DNA of 64,000 bases from Candidatus Tumulicola sp. Lineage in GTDB: Bacteria; Vulcanimicrobiota; Vulcanimicrobiia; Eremiobacterales; Eremiobacteraceae. The position numbers and the translations under genes were made by a program. Shown here piece after piece: positions 35,392-43,031 of the stretch. Location: assembly GCA_035601835.1 (NCBI GenBank), contig DATNNM010000008.1, positions 61,128-125,127 on the forward strand, read 5' to 3'. The notes beneath the pieces were generated by a model. The model did no database searches. It was not told the origin of the DNA and saw only the letters and a list, made by a program, of their open reading frames with translations. Position 1 is the stretch's first letter. Every line of letters begins with the position of its first letter.

Positions 35392-37379
35392 GGCTATGTA
35401 GCGACCCGAGCGCCAGTAGTGCCGGAGCTTTAGCTCCGGAAAATGTAGCGTTCCGAGCGAAGCTCGGATTCCTGGCCGCACTCATCGCTGCGATGTGCGG
35501 CCCCGCGATCGCGCTCGCCGAACCGCAGCCGACGCCCACGCCCACGTCGACCCCGAACAGCCTCGGCACGATAACGGTGCACGCCGGCGCGCGCGAGGGC
35601 TACACGATCCCAGTCGCCGAACTGCGCCGGCTTGGAGCGGTCACGGTTGGGGATGCGTTGCGCTTCGTTCCGGGCGCCGCGATCCAGCAATATGGTCCTC
35701 CGGGTTCGCTGCAAACCGTCGCGCTGCGCGGGGCCACCGCGTCACAAACACTCGTGTTGATGGATGGGCGGCCTCTGAACGAAGCCGAAACGGGAGTCGC
35801 GGATCTGACCTCGCTGCCGCTGGACGATCTCGAATACATCTCGGTGAGCGAGGGCGGGCTCTCGTCCCTCTATGGCTCTGCGGCGGTCGGCGGCATCATC
35901 AATCTGGTCAGGAAGAGCGCGTTGCAAGGGCACGCCGTCGCCGGCTCGGTGCAGGTCGGCTACCAAGGCGCCTTTTCTCAAACGGTCAGCGCTTTGGCGG
36001 GGACGTCGACGCCGGGCCTCGGCGTTTTTTTCGACGCGTCCACAAGACGCGCGAGCAACGTCTTCGACTACCCGGCTTTTGGATCGATCGCCGGCGGCAC
36101 GCGCACCAACAACGATCTCAGCGCCACAGATACGAACCTCACGCTGCGCGGGCTGCACGGGCCCTTCAGGGTCTCGCTCAGTTTAGAGAACAACGCTTCA
36201 GACCTCGGCGTGCCCGGCAGCACGGAGTTCGGCACGGACTTTATCAGCAAGCTCGCGCGACAGCAGCGGATCGTCAACCGCGCCGCCGCGACGCTTGAGT
36301 ATTCCGAGAATGGATCCAACACCACGGGACTCGACGCCTACGTCGATGGCCGGCGCGTGCATTTCTTCGATCCATCACCGTCATTTCCGTTCGACACCCT
36401 GACGCTCGTGACGAGTCGCGGCTTCTCGCTGAGCCACAGCGCGCGGCTCGGGTCGAGACACCTTGTGAAAGTTGCTTACGAGGGACGCGGCAATCGCGCG
36501 CTTTTCGAGGGGACTTTCAACTCGCCGCCTTCCGTGGTCGTGGGCGACGCCTCCACTGACTATTACCTGCGCGATGAATATCGCGCATCGGACGCCTTAC
36601 GGATCGGGGCGGGCATCCGCACCGAGCGCAATCAAGGCACTAAAGCCACGTCCCTTCCGAGCGTGGACGTCGAGTGGGCGTTCCCGGGCTCCGGTGACAG
36701 CGGCATACGCGCGAGTTATGCGCGCGCGTTTCGAGCGCCGAATCTCGACGAGCGTTTCTTTCCCGGCTTCGGCAATCCGAAGTTGGAGCCGGAATACGCC
36801 GCTACGTTCGATGTCGGGTTCTTCGCCAACTCCGGGAGCGTCGTGCGAAACGCGGCCTCTGTGACGTTCTTCGGTTTGGACACGAACAACCTGATCGACA
36901 ATGAAGCGATCGACAAGCTCGGCGATTTCCTTCCCTTCAACGTCGGCAGATCGCGCGTCCGCGGTGTGAGCGCGCAGGAGACGCGGCAATTCCTGGGCGG
37001 CTGGGTCGCGCAGGCCACGTACACCAACTATTTCAAGGCGGCGGACCTGAGTTTGACGCCGGATCTCAACGGCGTCGTGAACTATGGGAACCGCTTGGAA
37101 CGCCGCCCTCTTGCGACGTCGAGCTTGGAAGCCTGGCGCATGACGGGCGACGACGAGTACGGGTTCGATCTGCGCTTTGTCGGCCAGCGTTTCGGCGACG
37201 AGGAGAACCTGCATTCACTACCCGCGTACGCGGCGCTGGGGGCGCACGTGTCGAAGGCGCTGGGCCGGCACCTGCTTCTGACCGTGCGGGGCGACAATCT
37301 CACCAACCAACAGGTCATGGAGGTATACGGATTTCCCACGATGCGCGGCACGTACGCCATCCGCCTCAGCACGCGATGA
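35376..37379 (+). CDS. btuB: TonB-dependent outer membrane receptor, BtuB-like
   Basis: A 667-residue TonB-dependent receptor. A plug domain follows the signal peptide: LGTITVHAGAREG, VTVGDALRFVPGAAIQQYG, LQTVALRGATASQTLVLMDGRPL and LYGSAAVGGIINLV. The barrel ends RGDNLTNQQVMEVYGFPTMRGTYAIRLSTR, with terminal Arg instead of the usual Phe. It should bring cobalamin across the outer membrane using TonB energy; tonB/exbBD are not in the window. ATG at 35376 has GAGGGG upstream. Residues 10-31 are encoded by palindromic repeats (SSAGALAPENVAFRAKLG), so the n-region of the signal peptide is repeat-derived and the hydrophobic part (FLAALIAAMCGPAIALA) only begins at residue 32. Specificity for B12 comes from the operon. 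Confidence 0.9.
   Translation: MHTHVGLCSDPSASSAGALAPENVAFRAKLGFLAALIAAMCGPAIALAEPQPTPTPTSTPNSLGTITVHAGAREGYTIPVAELRRLGAVTVGDALRFVPGAAIQQYGPPGSLQTVALRGATASQTLVLMDGRPLNEAETGVADLTSLPLDDLEYISVSEGGLSSLYGSAAVGGIINLVRKSALQGHAVAGSVQVGYQGAFSQTVSALAGTSTPGLGVFFDASTRRASNVFDYPAFGSIAGGTRTNNDLSATDTNLTLRGLHGPFRVSLSLENNASDLGVPGSTEFGTDFISKLARQQRIVNRAAATLEYSENGSNTTGLDAYVDGRRVHFFDPSPSFPFDTLTLVTSRGFSLSHSARLGSRHLVKVAYEGRGNRALFEGTFNSPPSVVVGDASTDYYLRDEYRASDALRIGAGIRTERNQGTKATSLPSVDVEWAFPGSGDSGIRASYARAFRAPNLDERFFPGFGNPKLEPEYAATFDVGFFANSGSVVRNAASVTFFGLDTNNLIDNEAIDKLGDFLPFNVGRSRVRGVSAQETRQFLGGWVAQATYTNYFKAADLSLTPDLNGVVNYGNRLERRPLATSSLEAWRMTGDDEYGFDLRFVGQRFGDEENLHSLPAYAALGAHVSKALGRHLLLTVRGDNLTNQQVMEVYGFPTMRGTYAIRLSTR
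35394..35469. repeat. Repeat cluster at the start of btuB
   Basis: A truncated family B piece (ATGTAGCGACCCGAGC), a family A variant (CCGGAGCT 35422-35429, TT, AGCTCCGG 35432-35439) and a full family B copy (CCGAGC 35453-35458, GAA, GCTCGG 35462-35467) stand in tandem, all translated in frame near the btuB N-terminus. Confidence 0.92.
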
Positions 37380-38209
37380 AGCGCGCGCTCGCCGTAGCGA
37401 GCATCGTCGTGGTACTTGCCGGATGTTCGCTGAGGCAGGCGATGCAACCCAAAGCGCACGCCGCCGGCCCGCCGCGCGTGATCTCGCTGGCGCCGTCGCT
37501 GACCGAGATCGCGTTTGCCATCGGCTGCGGCGACAGACTCGTCGGCGATACCGCCTATGACAACTATCCGCCGCAGGCCAAGTCCCTACCGCATGTCGCC
37601 GATCTCGCGCATGCCGATCTCGAAGGCGTCGCGCAACTGCAGCCGACAGCGATCCTCGCGCTGCACGACCAGGAGAAGGAGGGCGCGCAGATCGCAGCGC
37701 GCATCCCGGTTCAGATCGAGTACCTGCCGAATCGGAATCTTGACGACCTTTACACCGATGTCGAGGGTGTCGGAGCGGCGTGTGAGCTGCGCGAGCGTGC
37801 GAGAGCCTACGAGCGAGGATTGCGGGATGCCATCAAGCGTGCGCACTGCTCGCAGACGGGTGGCCCACGCGTCTTCGTGCTGCTGGGACTTCCGGGATTC
37901 ACCGTCGGGAGGCGCAGCTACATCAACGATCTCATCGACATCGCAGGTGGCCGGAACGTGGCCGCGAGCATCGACCAGCCGTATCCGAACCTTGGCGCCG
38001 AAGCGATCATCAAGGCAGACCCGGACATCATCGTGGTCTCGAAAGACACTCCGTTCGGCGCCGACGTGCAAAAGCGCCAACCGTGGGCGAGTCTCCGTGC
38101 CGTGCGCGAGCATCGCATCATCAGTCCGCCGAATGACGACGTCATCGAACGCAACGGCCCGCGCTTAGTCCAAGGCTTGCGCTGGTTGAAAAGCGAGCTG
38201 TGCCGCTGA
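37376..38209 (+). CDS. btuF: Cobalamin-binding lipoprotein BtuF-like
   Basis: A 277-residue substrate-binding protein of the helical-backbone metal/B12 type. Lipoprotein signal MKRALAVASIVVVLAGCS (Cys17), so anchored in the periplasm instead of soluble as in E. coli BtuF. Family motifs: RVISLAPSLTEIAFAIGCGDRLVGDT, YPPQAKSLPHVADLAHADLEGVAQLQP with the order reduced, GRRSYINDLIDIAGGRNVA and IIKADPDIIVVSKDT. It would hand cobalamin to BtuCD. ATG overlaps the btuB stop (ATGA), closing a coupled btuCDBF operon. The next gene is on the other strand. Confidence 0.92.
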   Translation: MKRALAVASIVVVLAGCSLRQAMQPKAHAAGPPRVISLAPSLTEIAFAIGCGDRLVGDTAYDNYPPQAKSLPHVADLAHADLEGVAQLQPTAILALHDQEKEGAQIAARIPVQIEYLPNRNLDDLYTDVEGVGAACELRERARAYERGLRDAIKRAHCSQTGGPRVFVLLGLPGFTVGRRSYINDLIDIAGGRNVAASIDQPYPNLGAEAIIKADPDIIVVSKDTPFGADVQKRQPWASLRAVREHRIISPPNDDVIERNGPRLVQGLRWLKSELCR

Positions 38210-38225
38210 ACGCACGCGCCCTACC

Positions 38226-38507
38226 TTACGGCAGGTGACTGCCGCGCACACCGTGCTTGGGCGGATTCGCCACTTCGACTTCGACGTCAACGGTCAGGTC
38301 GCGCAGGCGATAGAAGACGATCTGCGTGCCGCCTTCAAAACCGACTTTGACGAGCGGATTATCGCGCTCGCCGGAAATCACGACGGCATGAACGCGTCCG
38401 GTCTTGCTCGACCAGACCCGATGCACTTCGGTGAAATATGATGGTTCGGGCTCGCGTGGGTGCACGGTGACGCACCGGCCGACGAGCACGCGGGAACCTT
38501 GCTGCAA
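38226..38507 (-). CDS. Small protein of unknown function
   Basis: 93 residues, soluble, beta-rich by eye (RVLVGRCVTVHPREPEPSYF, VHAVVISGERDNPLVKVGFEGGTQIVFYRL). The start is TTG at 38507 with GAGGGGGCG 8 bases upstream, a strong ribosome binding site that supports a real gene. The end is Pro/His-rich. It is convergent with btuF (16 bases between stops) and diverges from the membrane protein at 38602. No family was recognised. Confidence 0.6.
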   Translation of the reverse strand: MQQGSRVLVGRCVTVHPREPEPSYFTEVHRVWSSKTGRVHAVVISGERDNPLVKVGFEGGTQIVFYRLRDLTVDVEVEVANPPKHGVRGSHLP

Positions 38508-38538
38508 AAGAATCGCCCCCTCGCGTATCCTTGTGAGC

Positions 38539-38597
38539 CGAACCTAAAGGTCCTGCTCCGCGCGAGGGGAACGGGCGCGCACGGACCTAAAGGTCCG
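38539..38597. repeat. Pair of ACCTAAAGGT palindromes
   Basis: AACCTAAAGGTCC (38541-38553) and GGACCTAAAGGTCC (38583-38596) occur 42 bases apart between two divergent genes. The second is a perfect palindrome with a TAAA loop, ending 5 bases before the GTG of the next gene. It may be an operator or a third repeat family. Confidence 0.6.
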
Positions 38598-38601
38598 CGG
38601 G

Positions 38602-39189
38602 GTGTTGCTCATCGACGTAACCATCGGGTGTGTCTTCAAAGACGCCGAGCGCGCGGCGCAGGGGCTGCACGGTGTGCTGGCAAGCGGCATCGCCGCCGGC
38701 GCCGTGCGCATCGGCGCGCGCGACAAGCAGCGCGCTGAAAGCATCGCGGCCGAGGCCGGCGTTGCGAGCGATCTCGATCCGGAAGACCCGCTCGCGGGTG
38801 CCGCCGGCCTGAGCAGCGGAGCCGCTGCGCGGGCGAGCTCGGATATGGGTGGGGTCATCGGCGCGCTCGTCGGTGCGATCGTGGGTTTTGCGCTCGGCTT
38901 CACGCCCGTCGGCGCGATCATCCACGTCGCCAAAACGATCCAGCCCATCGCTTGCGCCCTGCTCTTCCTCGTACTGGGCGGCATAGCAGGCGCGGCGTTG
39001 GGCAACGCGTTCGGGCCGCAGCGCTCGACGCACGCGGGCTTTCGGCTGGTGGACGCGATGGAAGAGGGCGGCATCGGAGTCGTCGTCACGACGGACGATG
39101 CAAAGGCCGCCGACGTCATACGCATCGTGAAAGACGCAGGCGCGATCGACGTCATCTGCGTGCCCGAAGTGCCGCAAAAAGGTCAGTGA
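38602..39189 (+). CDS. Membrane protein of unknown function, Gly/Ala-rich
   Basis: A 195-residue protein. The N- and C-terminal parts look like two small alpha/beta halves (LLIDVTIGCVFKDAERAAQGLHG and GGIGVVVTTDDAKAADVIRIVKDAGAIDVICVPE), with two glycine-rich transmembrane helices between (GVIGALVGAIVGFALGF; ALLFLVLGGIAGAALG). This layout resembles 'general stress protein 17M-like' or heat-induced YflT-type proteins in which a ferredoxin-like strand pair flanks Gly zippers, but that is only a suggestion. The start is GTG at 38602; TTG at 38605 is also possible. The stop overlaps the methyltransferase start (GTGA). Confidence 0.65.
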   Translation: MLLIDVTIGCVFKDAERAAQGLHGVLASGIAAGAVRIGARDKQRAESIAAEAGVASDLDPEDPLAGAAGLSSGAAARASSDMGGVIGALVGAIVGFALGFTPVGAIIHVAKTIQPIACALLFLVLGGIAGAALGNAFGPQRSTHAGFRLVDAMEEGGIGVVVTTDDAKAADVIRIVKDAGAIDVICVPEVPQKGQ

Positions 39190-40394
39190 CCCCGAGCGCC
39201 TACCGGCGCCTCGCCTCGCATGATGGCGAAGCGCTGCTGCAAGCGCTGGCGTTCGCAGATGAGAAACATGCGGCGGCCGCAGCGGCAAAAGCGCGCAAGA
39301 TCGCCGACGCCGAGCTCGCCGCCGCGGCGCTCGCAACGGTGTTCGCGCGGAAACGCGCGCTCGCATCCGGCAAATTTCCAGCGGCATCCAATATGTTCTT
39401 CACGCGCGCGGGTTACGAGCAAGCATCATCTGAGGCCGTCGCGCGCCATCGAGCCGAGCGCTTCGCGGGATTCGCCGGCGTCGTTGACCTCTGCTGCGGC
39501 ATCGGCGGCGACACGCTAGCGATCGCGGCACGCCTCGGGACAGACGCGCGCGTCACGGCGGTCGACGTCGACGGCGACGCGCTGGCCTGTTTGGAACACA
39601 ACGCGGCGGCGTTGGGTCTCAAGGAACGAATTCACGCGAAGCGGATGGACGCGCTGGAGGCCGACCTGTCGGGCGCCGATGCGGCGTTTGCCGATCCATC
39701 TCGCCGCAACGCGAGCGGCAGACAACGCTCGGGAGCGGCATACGAGCCGCCGTTGGAAGCGCTCTTGCGGCGCGCCCGCGAATTGCCCGACGCGCGTCTA
39801 TGCGTCAAAGTCGCACCGGGTCTGCGCATCGGCGCGGAAGAACTGCGGCGCGCGAGCGGCGCGCCGGTCGAGATCGAATTCGTTTCCGAACGCGGCGTTT
39901 GCAAGGAGGCAGCGTTGTGGTGCGGCGGCCTCGTACGCGGCAACGGCGCTCCAAGCGCCACCGTCATCGACGCCGCAGGCGCGCACCGCTTCGATGGGGA
40001 TGCCTCGCGCAACGCCGATGTCGGGCCGCTCGGGCGCTACCTGGCGGAACCCGATCCGGCGATCATCCGCAGCGGTCTGGTGGGCGAACTCGCCGAACGC
40101 GTAAAGGCGACGCTGCTCGACCCGCAGATCGCATATCTCACGGCATCGGCCAGCGTGTCGTCGCCGTTTTTGCGTTGGTACGAAGTCCGCGAATGGTTGC
40201 CGTTCAACGTCAAGCGCCTGCGCGCGTTTCTGCGCAGCGCCGGCATAGGAAGACTGGTGATCAAGACCCGCGCGTTTCCGCTGCAACCGGAGGCCATCGC
40301 GGCGTTGCTCAAAGCCAAGGGCGACGCGGAGGCAACGCTCGTGTGCACGACGATCGGGGGACGCAAAACGGCGATCGTCTGCCGGCGCGCATGA
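39186..40394 (+). CDS. Class I methyltransferase with THUMP-like domain
   Basis: A 402-residue SAM-dependent methyltransferase-fold protein. An N-terminal helical region rich in Ala/Lys precedes motif I VVDLCCGIGGDTLAIAA, the acidic strand end VTAVDVDGDALACLEHNA, motif IV FADPSRRNASGR and a C-terminal THUMP-like domain (WLPFNVKRLRAFLRSAGIGRLVIKTRAFPLQPEAI with the order reduced; TTIGGRKTAIVCRR). Proteins of this architecture occur in many bacteria, their substrate being unknown to me; an RNA target is likely from the THUMP-like part. GTG at 39186 overlaps the previous stop and the end overlaps the nucleotidyltransferase start (ATGA), so at least four genes here are coupled. Confidence 0.85.
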   Translation: MTPSAYRRLASHDGEALLQALAFADEKHAAAAAAKARKIADAELAAAALATVFARKRALASGKFPAASNMFFTRAGYEQASSEAVARHRAERFAGFAGVVDLCCGIGGDTLAIAARLGTDARVTAVDVDGDALACLEHNAAALGLKERIHAKRMDALEADLSGADAAFADPSRRNASGRQRSGAAYEPPLEALLRRARELPDARLCVKVAPGLRIGAEELRRASGAPVEIEFVSERGVCKEAALWCGGLVRGNGAPSATVIDAAGAHRFDGDASRNADVGPLGRYLAEPDPAIIRSGLVGELAERVKATLLDPQIAYLTASASVSSPFLRWYEVREWLPFNVKRLRAFLRSAGIGRLVIKTRAFPLQPEAIAALLKAKGDAEATLVCTTIGGRKTAIVCRRA

Positions 40395-41191
40395 ATTCCC
40401 TCGGTTCCATCGAACGCGCAGGCGTGCTCGACGCGGTGATCACGGCCGGCGGGCGCCTCACACCCGCGGAGGCGCAGCGGTACGGCACGGACGTCAAGGC
40501 TCTTGTCGAAATCAACGGGGCGACGCTGCTTGCGACGATGATCCAGGCGCTGCGAAACGTGCCGATGGTCGGCAGCATCACGGTCGTGGGCCCGCGCGCG
40601 GTCGAACGCTGCGGAGCGCGCTTCGATGGCTGGGTCGACGAAAGCCCGACCGGGGAAGACAACGTCATGGCGGCGTTGCGGGCGACTGCAGCCGGCCGCG
40701 CGCTCTTCTGCGCGTCGGACCTCCCGTTCGTGACGGCGCAGAGCATCGAAGGGCTGCTCGCGCTCGTGAAACCTGACGCTGCGGTTGCATATCCTATTTT
40801 TACGCGCGGCGAATTCCTGAATGCGCTGCCCGGCGCTCGCTCGAGCTTCTTCAAGCTTGCGGATGGTCAATGGACCGGCGGCAGCGTCCTGGTCGTGGAC
40901 TCGGCCATGCTGCTCGCGAAAGCGCACTACATCAAAGCCGCATTCCGGGCGCGCAAAAACCCTGCGGCGCTCGCCCCGCTTCTTGGAGCGGCGCTGCTCT
41001 GGCGCTATGCCGTGGGTAGAGCAGGCGTCGACGAGATCGTCGCCCGCGTCGCGCATCTCTTGGGCGCGCCGGTCTACGCGATTCGCGGCGCCGATCCCGT
41101 GCTCGCCATGGATTGTGACGGCGCCGAGGACATCGAATACGCGCGTCAGGCTTCGCTGCGCGAAGCCACAACGCCGGAGCGGACTCCGTGA
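40391..41191 (+). CDS. MobA-like nucleotidyltransferase family protein
   Basis: A 266-residue protein with an NTP-transferase (GT-A) fold. DAVITAGGRLTPAEAQRYGTDVKALVEINGATLL holds the glycine-rich nucleotide loop and the following Lys; the canonical Arg-Met after the loop is absent, so it is atypical. FCASDLPFVTAQSIEGLL carries the metal-binding Asp, and GGSVLVVDSAML and MDCDGAEDIEYARQ fit the family end. MobA, IspD and CobY-type enzymes share this fold. Because the cofactor cannot be deduced, no symbol is given. It is coupled on both sides (4-base overlaps) to the methyltransferase and the MFS transporter. Confidence 0.78.
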   Translation: MNSLGSIERAGVLDAVITAGGRLTPAEAQRYGTDVKALVEINGATLLATMIQALRNVPMVGSITVVGPRAVERCGARFDGWVDESPTGEDNVMAALRATAAGRALFCASDLPFVTAQSIEGLLALVKPDAAVAYPIFTRGEFLNALPGARSSFFKLADGQWTGGSVLVVDSAMLLAKAHYIKAAFRARKNPAALAPLLGAALLWRYAVGRAGVDEIVARVAHLLGAPVYAIRGADPVLAMDCDGAEDIEYARQASLREATTPERTP

Positions 41192-42468
41192 ACGAAGCCG
41201 CCGGACGGACAAAGACGAATCAGTTAGTGCTTTCGGTGTTCTGGTTCGCGTGGGAGGTGCACTGGGCGGCGCTCCTCGGCGCGACCCTGCAGAGCGAGAT
41301 CGCGCGCTTTGTGCCGGAGACTTTTTTCGGGCGCGCCACCGCCATCCTCGGCGGAGTCGGTGCGCTGCTGTCCATCGTCGTGCAATTCGGCGCCGGTCGA
41401 GCGTCCGATGTCGTGCGCCGGCGCATGCCGTTCATCATCGTCGGGACGCTGCTGGATATCGTCGCCTTGTACGCATTCGCGTTCGCGCCGTCATTCGGCG
41501 CGGTCGTCGCAAGCGTCGCAGCGGTGCAGATAGCGCTCAACATCGCGGGCGGCCCGTATCAAGCGCTCATTCCGGACCGCGTCCAAAAGTCGGAACAGGG
41601 ACGTGCGTCGGCGTTCATGGGGCTGCTCCGCCTCGCGGGGACGGCCGGCGGATTGCTGCTCGCCAAGCTGGTCGTGAGACAGCCCGGCCCCGAGGTCACG
41701 CAAGCGATGTACGGGTCGAGCCTGCTGACGCTCGTGACCCTCCTCTCGATCACGCTGTTGGTCGCGCTGGCGATCACGGTGTTCGGAGTCCGCGAGAGAC
41801 CCGCCGACGTCCCGCCACCCACGCCCATCACGGCGTGGTGGGAGAGCGCGCCGAGCTTCATCGCGCTCATCGTCTCGCGCACGTTTGTCATGGCGGGCTT
41901 GTATCTCGTCTTGCCGTTTCTCGGATTCTACCTGCGCTTTGCGCTTGGGGTGCGCCAGTACCAGTCCACGAGCTTGGATATCCTGTTGCTCATGGTGGGG
42001 TGTTCCCTGATCGGCACGGTGCCGGCCGGCTTCGTCGGCGACCGCATTTCGAAAAAGTCCATCATTTATATAGCGCTTTTCATGCTCACGCTGGGAGCGC
42101 TCGCTTTGGTGTTCACCCGCAGCCTTGGGCCGATCTATGCGGTGGCCGTGTTCATCGGCCTCGGCTGGGGCGCGTTCTACTCGGTTGACTGGGCGCTTGC
42201 GTGCAACTTGCTTCCGCCCGGGCGCGCCGGAGCGCTCATGGCGCTGTGGAATCTCGGCTCCTCGGCGCCGCAGGTCGCCGCGCCGGTCATCGGCGGCCTG
42301 CTCGTCGACTACGTCGGCGCCGGGCCGGCCGGTCTGAGCGCGGGATACCGCGCGGTGTTCGGCTTGATCGTGGTGTGCGTCGTCGTCGGCGCGATCGCGC
42401 TTGCGTTCGTGCGAGAAGCGCGGGCAGGAATGGATAAGCGAACTCAAGTAAGCCGTTTGGAAATGTAG
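41188..42468 (+). CDS. MFS transporter
   Basis: A 426-residue major facilitator with about twelve hydrophobic helices. Loop motifs between helices 2 and 3 (GAGRASDVVRRRMPFIIVG) and the matching one in the second half (PAGFVGDRISKKSIIYIAL) are typical. The helix 5 and 11 regions (ASAFMGLLRLAGTAGGLLL; GALMALWNLGSSAPQVAAPV) recall sugar/cation symporter-like MFS (the SLC45/sucrose-type and 'MFS_1' groups). The substrate is unknown. GTG at 41188 overlaps the nucleotidyltransferase stop. The TAG stop (42466-42468) lies within a family B repeat, so the last residues (RLEM) run into the repeat. Confidence 0.87.
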   Translation: MNEAAGRTKTNQLVLSVFWFAWEVHWAALLGATLQSEIARFVPETFFGRATAILGGVGALLSIVVQFGAGRASDVVRRRMPFIIVGTLLDIVALYAFAFAPSFGAVVASVAAVQIALNIAGGPYQALIPDRVQKSEQGRASAFMGLLRLAGTAGGLLLAKLVVRQPGPEVTQAMYGSSLLTLVTLLSITLLVALAITVFGVRERPADVPPPTPITAWWESAPSFIALIVSRTFVMAGLYLVLPFLGFYLRFALGVRQYQSTSLDILLLMVGCSLIGTVPAGFVGDRISKKSIIYIALFMLTLGALALVFTRSLGPIYAVAVFIGLGWGAFYSVDWALACNLLPPGRAGALMALWNLGSSAPQVAAPVIGGLLVDYVGAGPAGLSAGYRAVFGLIVVCVVVGAIALAFVREARAGMDKRTQVSRLEM

Positions 42469-42489
42469 CGTTCCGAGCGAAGCTCGGAA
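42463..42489. repeat. Family B palindromic repeat at the MFS stop codon
   Basis: ATGTAGCGTT, CCGAGC (42473-42478), GAA, GCTCGG (42482-42487). It supplies the TAG stop of the transporter and is followed directly by AAAAGGGG, the ribosome binding site of the cytochrome gene. Confidence 0.92.
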
Positions 42490-42504
42490 AAGGGGATGCA
42501 AGTC

Positions 42505-42939
42505 GTGAATCAAGTGAAAGCTCTGTCGGCGGTGCTCGTGGCGTGCTTGCTCTTCGTCGCCGCATGCGCGAAACAATCAAGCACGTCGACGTCGACGAGC
42601 GGCGAGTACGGCTCCACGGCGACCACAGCAGCCACCGAGAGCAGCATGGGCGCCCAGCTGCCCATACCATTGGCCAAATTGCCGAGCGCGAAAGTGGCCA
42701 AGGGCGACGCCGCAGCCGGCGGAAAAGTCTTCGCCGCGAATTGCGAGAGCTGTCACGGCGCCGGCGGCAAGAACGGTCAAGTGGGACCGACGCTGTACGG
42801 CATGGGATTCAAGACCGGACAAGTCGCGTACATGGTGAAGAACCCGCAAGGCGTCGACAAGAGCTCAGGCATGCCGAAGCTGCCGCTCACCGACAAGCAG
42901 ATCGCCGACGTTTCAGCGTACGTCGCGTCGCTGAAGTAG
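42505..42939 (+). CDS. Lipoprotein c-type cytochrome
   Basis: About 144 residues. Lipoprotein signal VKALSAVLVACLLFVAACAK, a Ser/Thr-rich linker, then a class I cytochrome c with haem site CESCHG, GPTLYGMGF and a distal Met in SGMPKLPLTDKQIADVSAYV. It would be anchored in the periplasmic face of the membrane as a small electron carrier. GTG at 42505 lies 9 bases after AAGGGG; an ATG at 42496 is in frame but touches the Shine-Dalgarno, so it is less likely. It follows the MFS gene by about 36 bases with a repeat between. No oxidase genes are nearby. Confidence 0.9.
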   Translation: MNQVKALSAVLVACLLFVAACAKQSSTSTSTSGEYGSTATTAATESSMGAQLPIPLAKLPSAKVAKGDAAAGGKVFAANCESCHGAGGKNGQVGPTLYGMGFKTGQVAYMVKNPQGVDKSSGMPKLPLTDKQIADVSAYVASLK

Positions 42940-43031
42940 CCGGCCTCAAGTCACCCCGCATTGATGCGCCGCCAGGCCCTTGGAAGCCGGGCGGCGCACA
43001 GCATTAACGCCGATACAGCATTGACAAGCGC

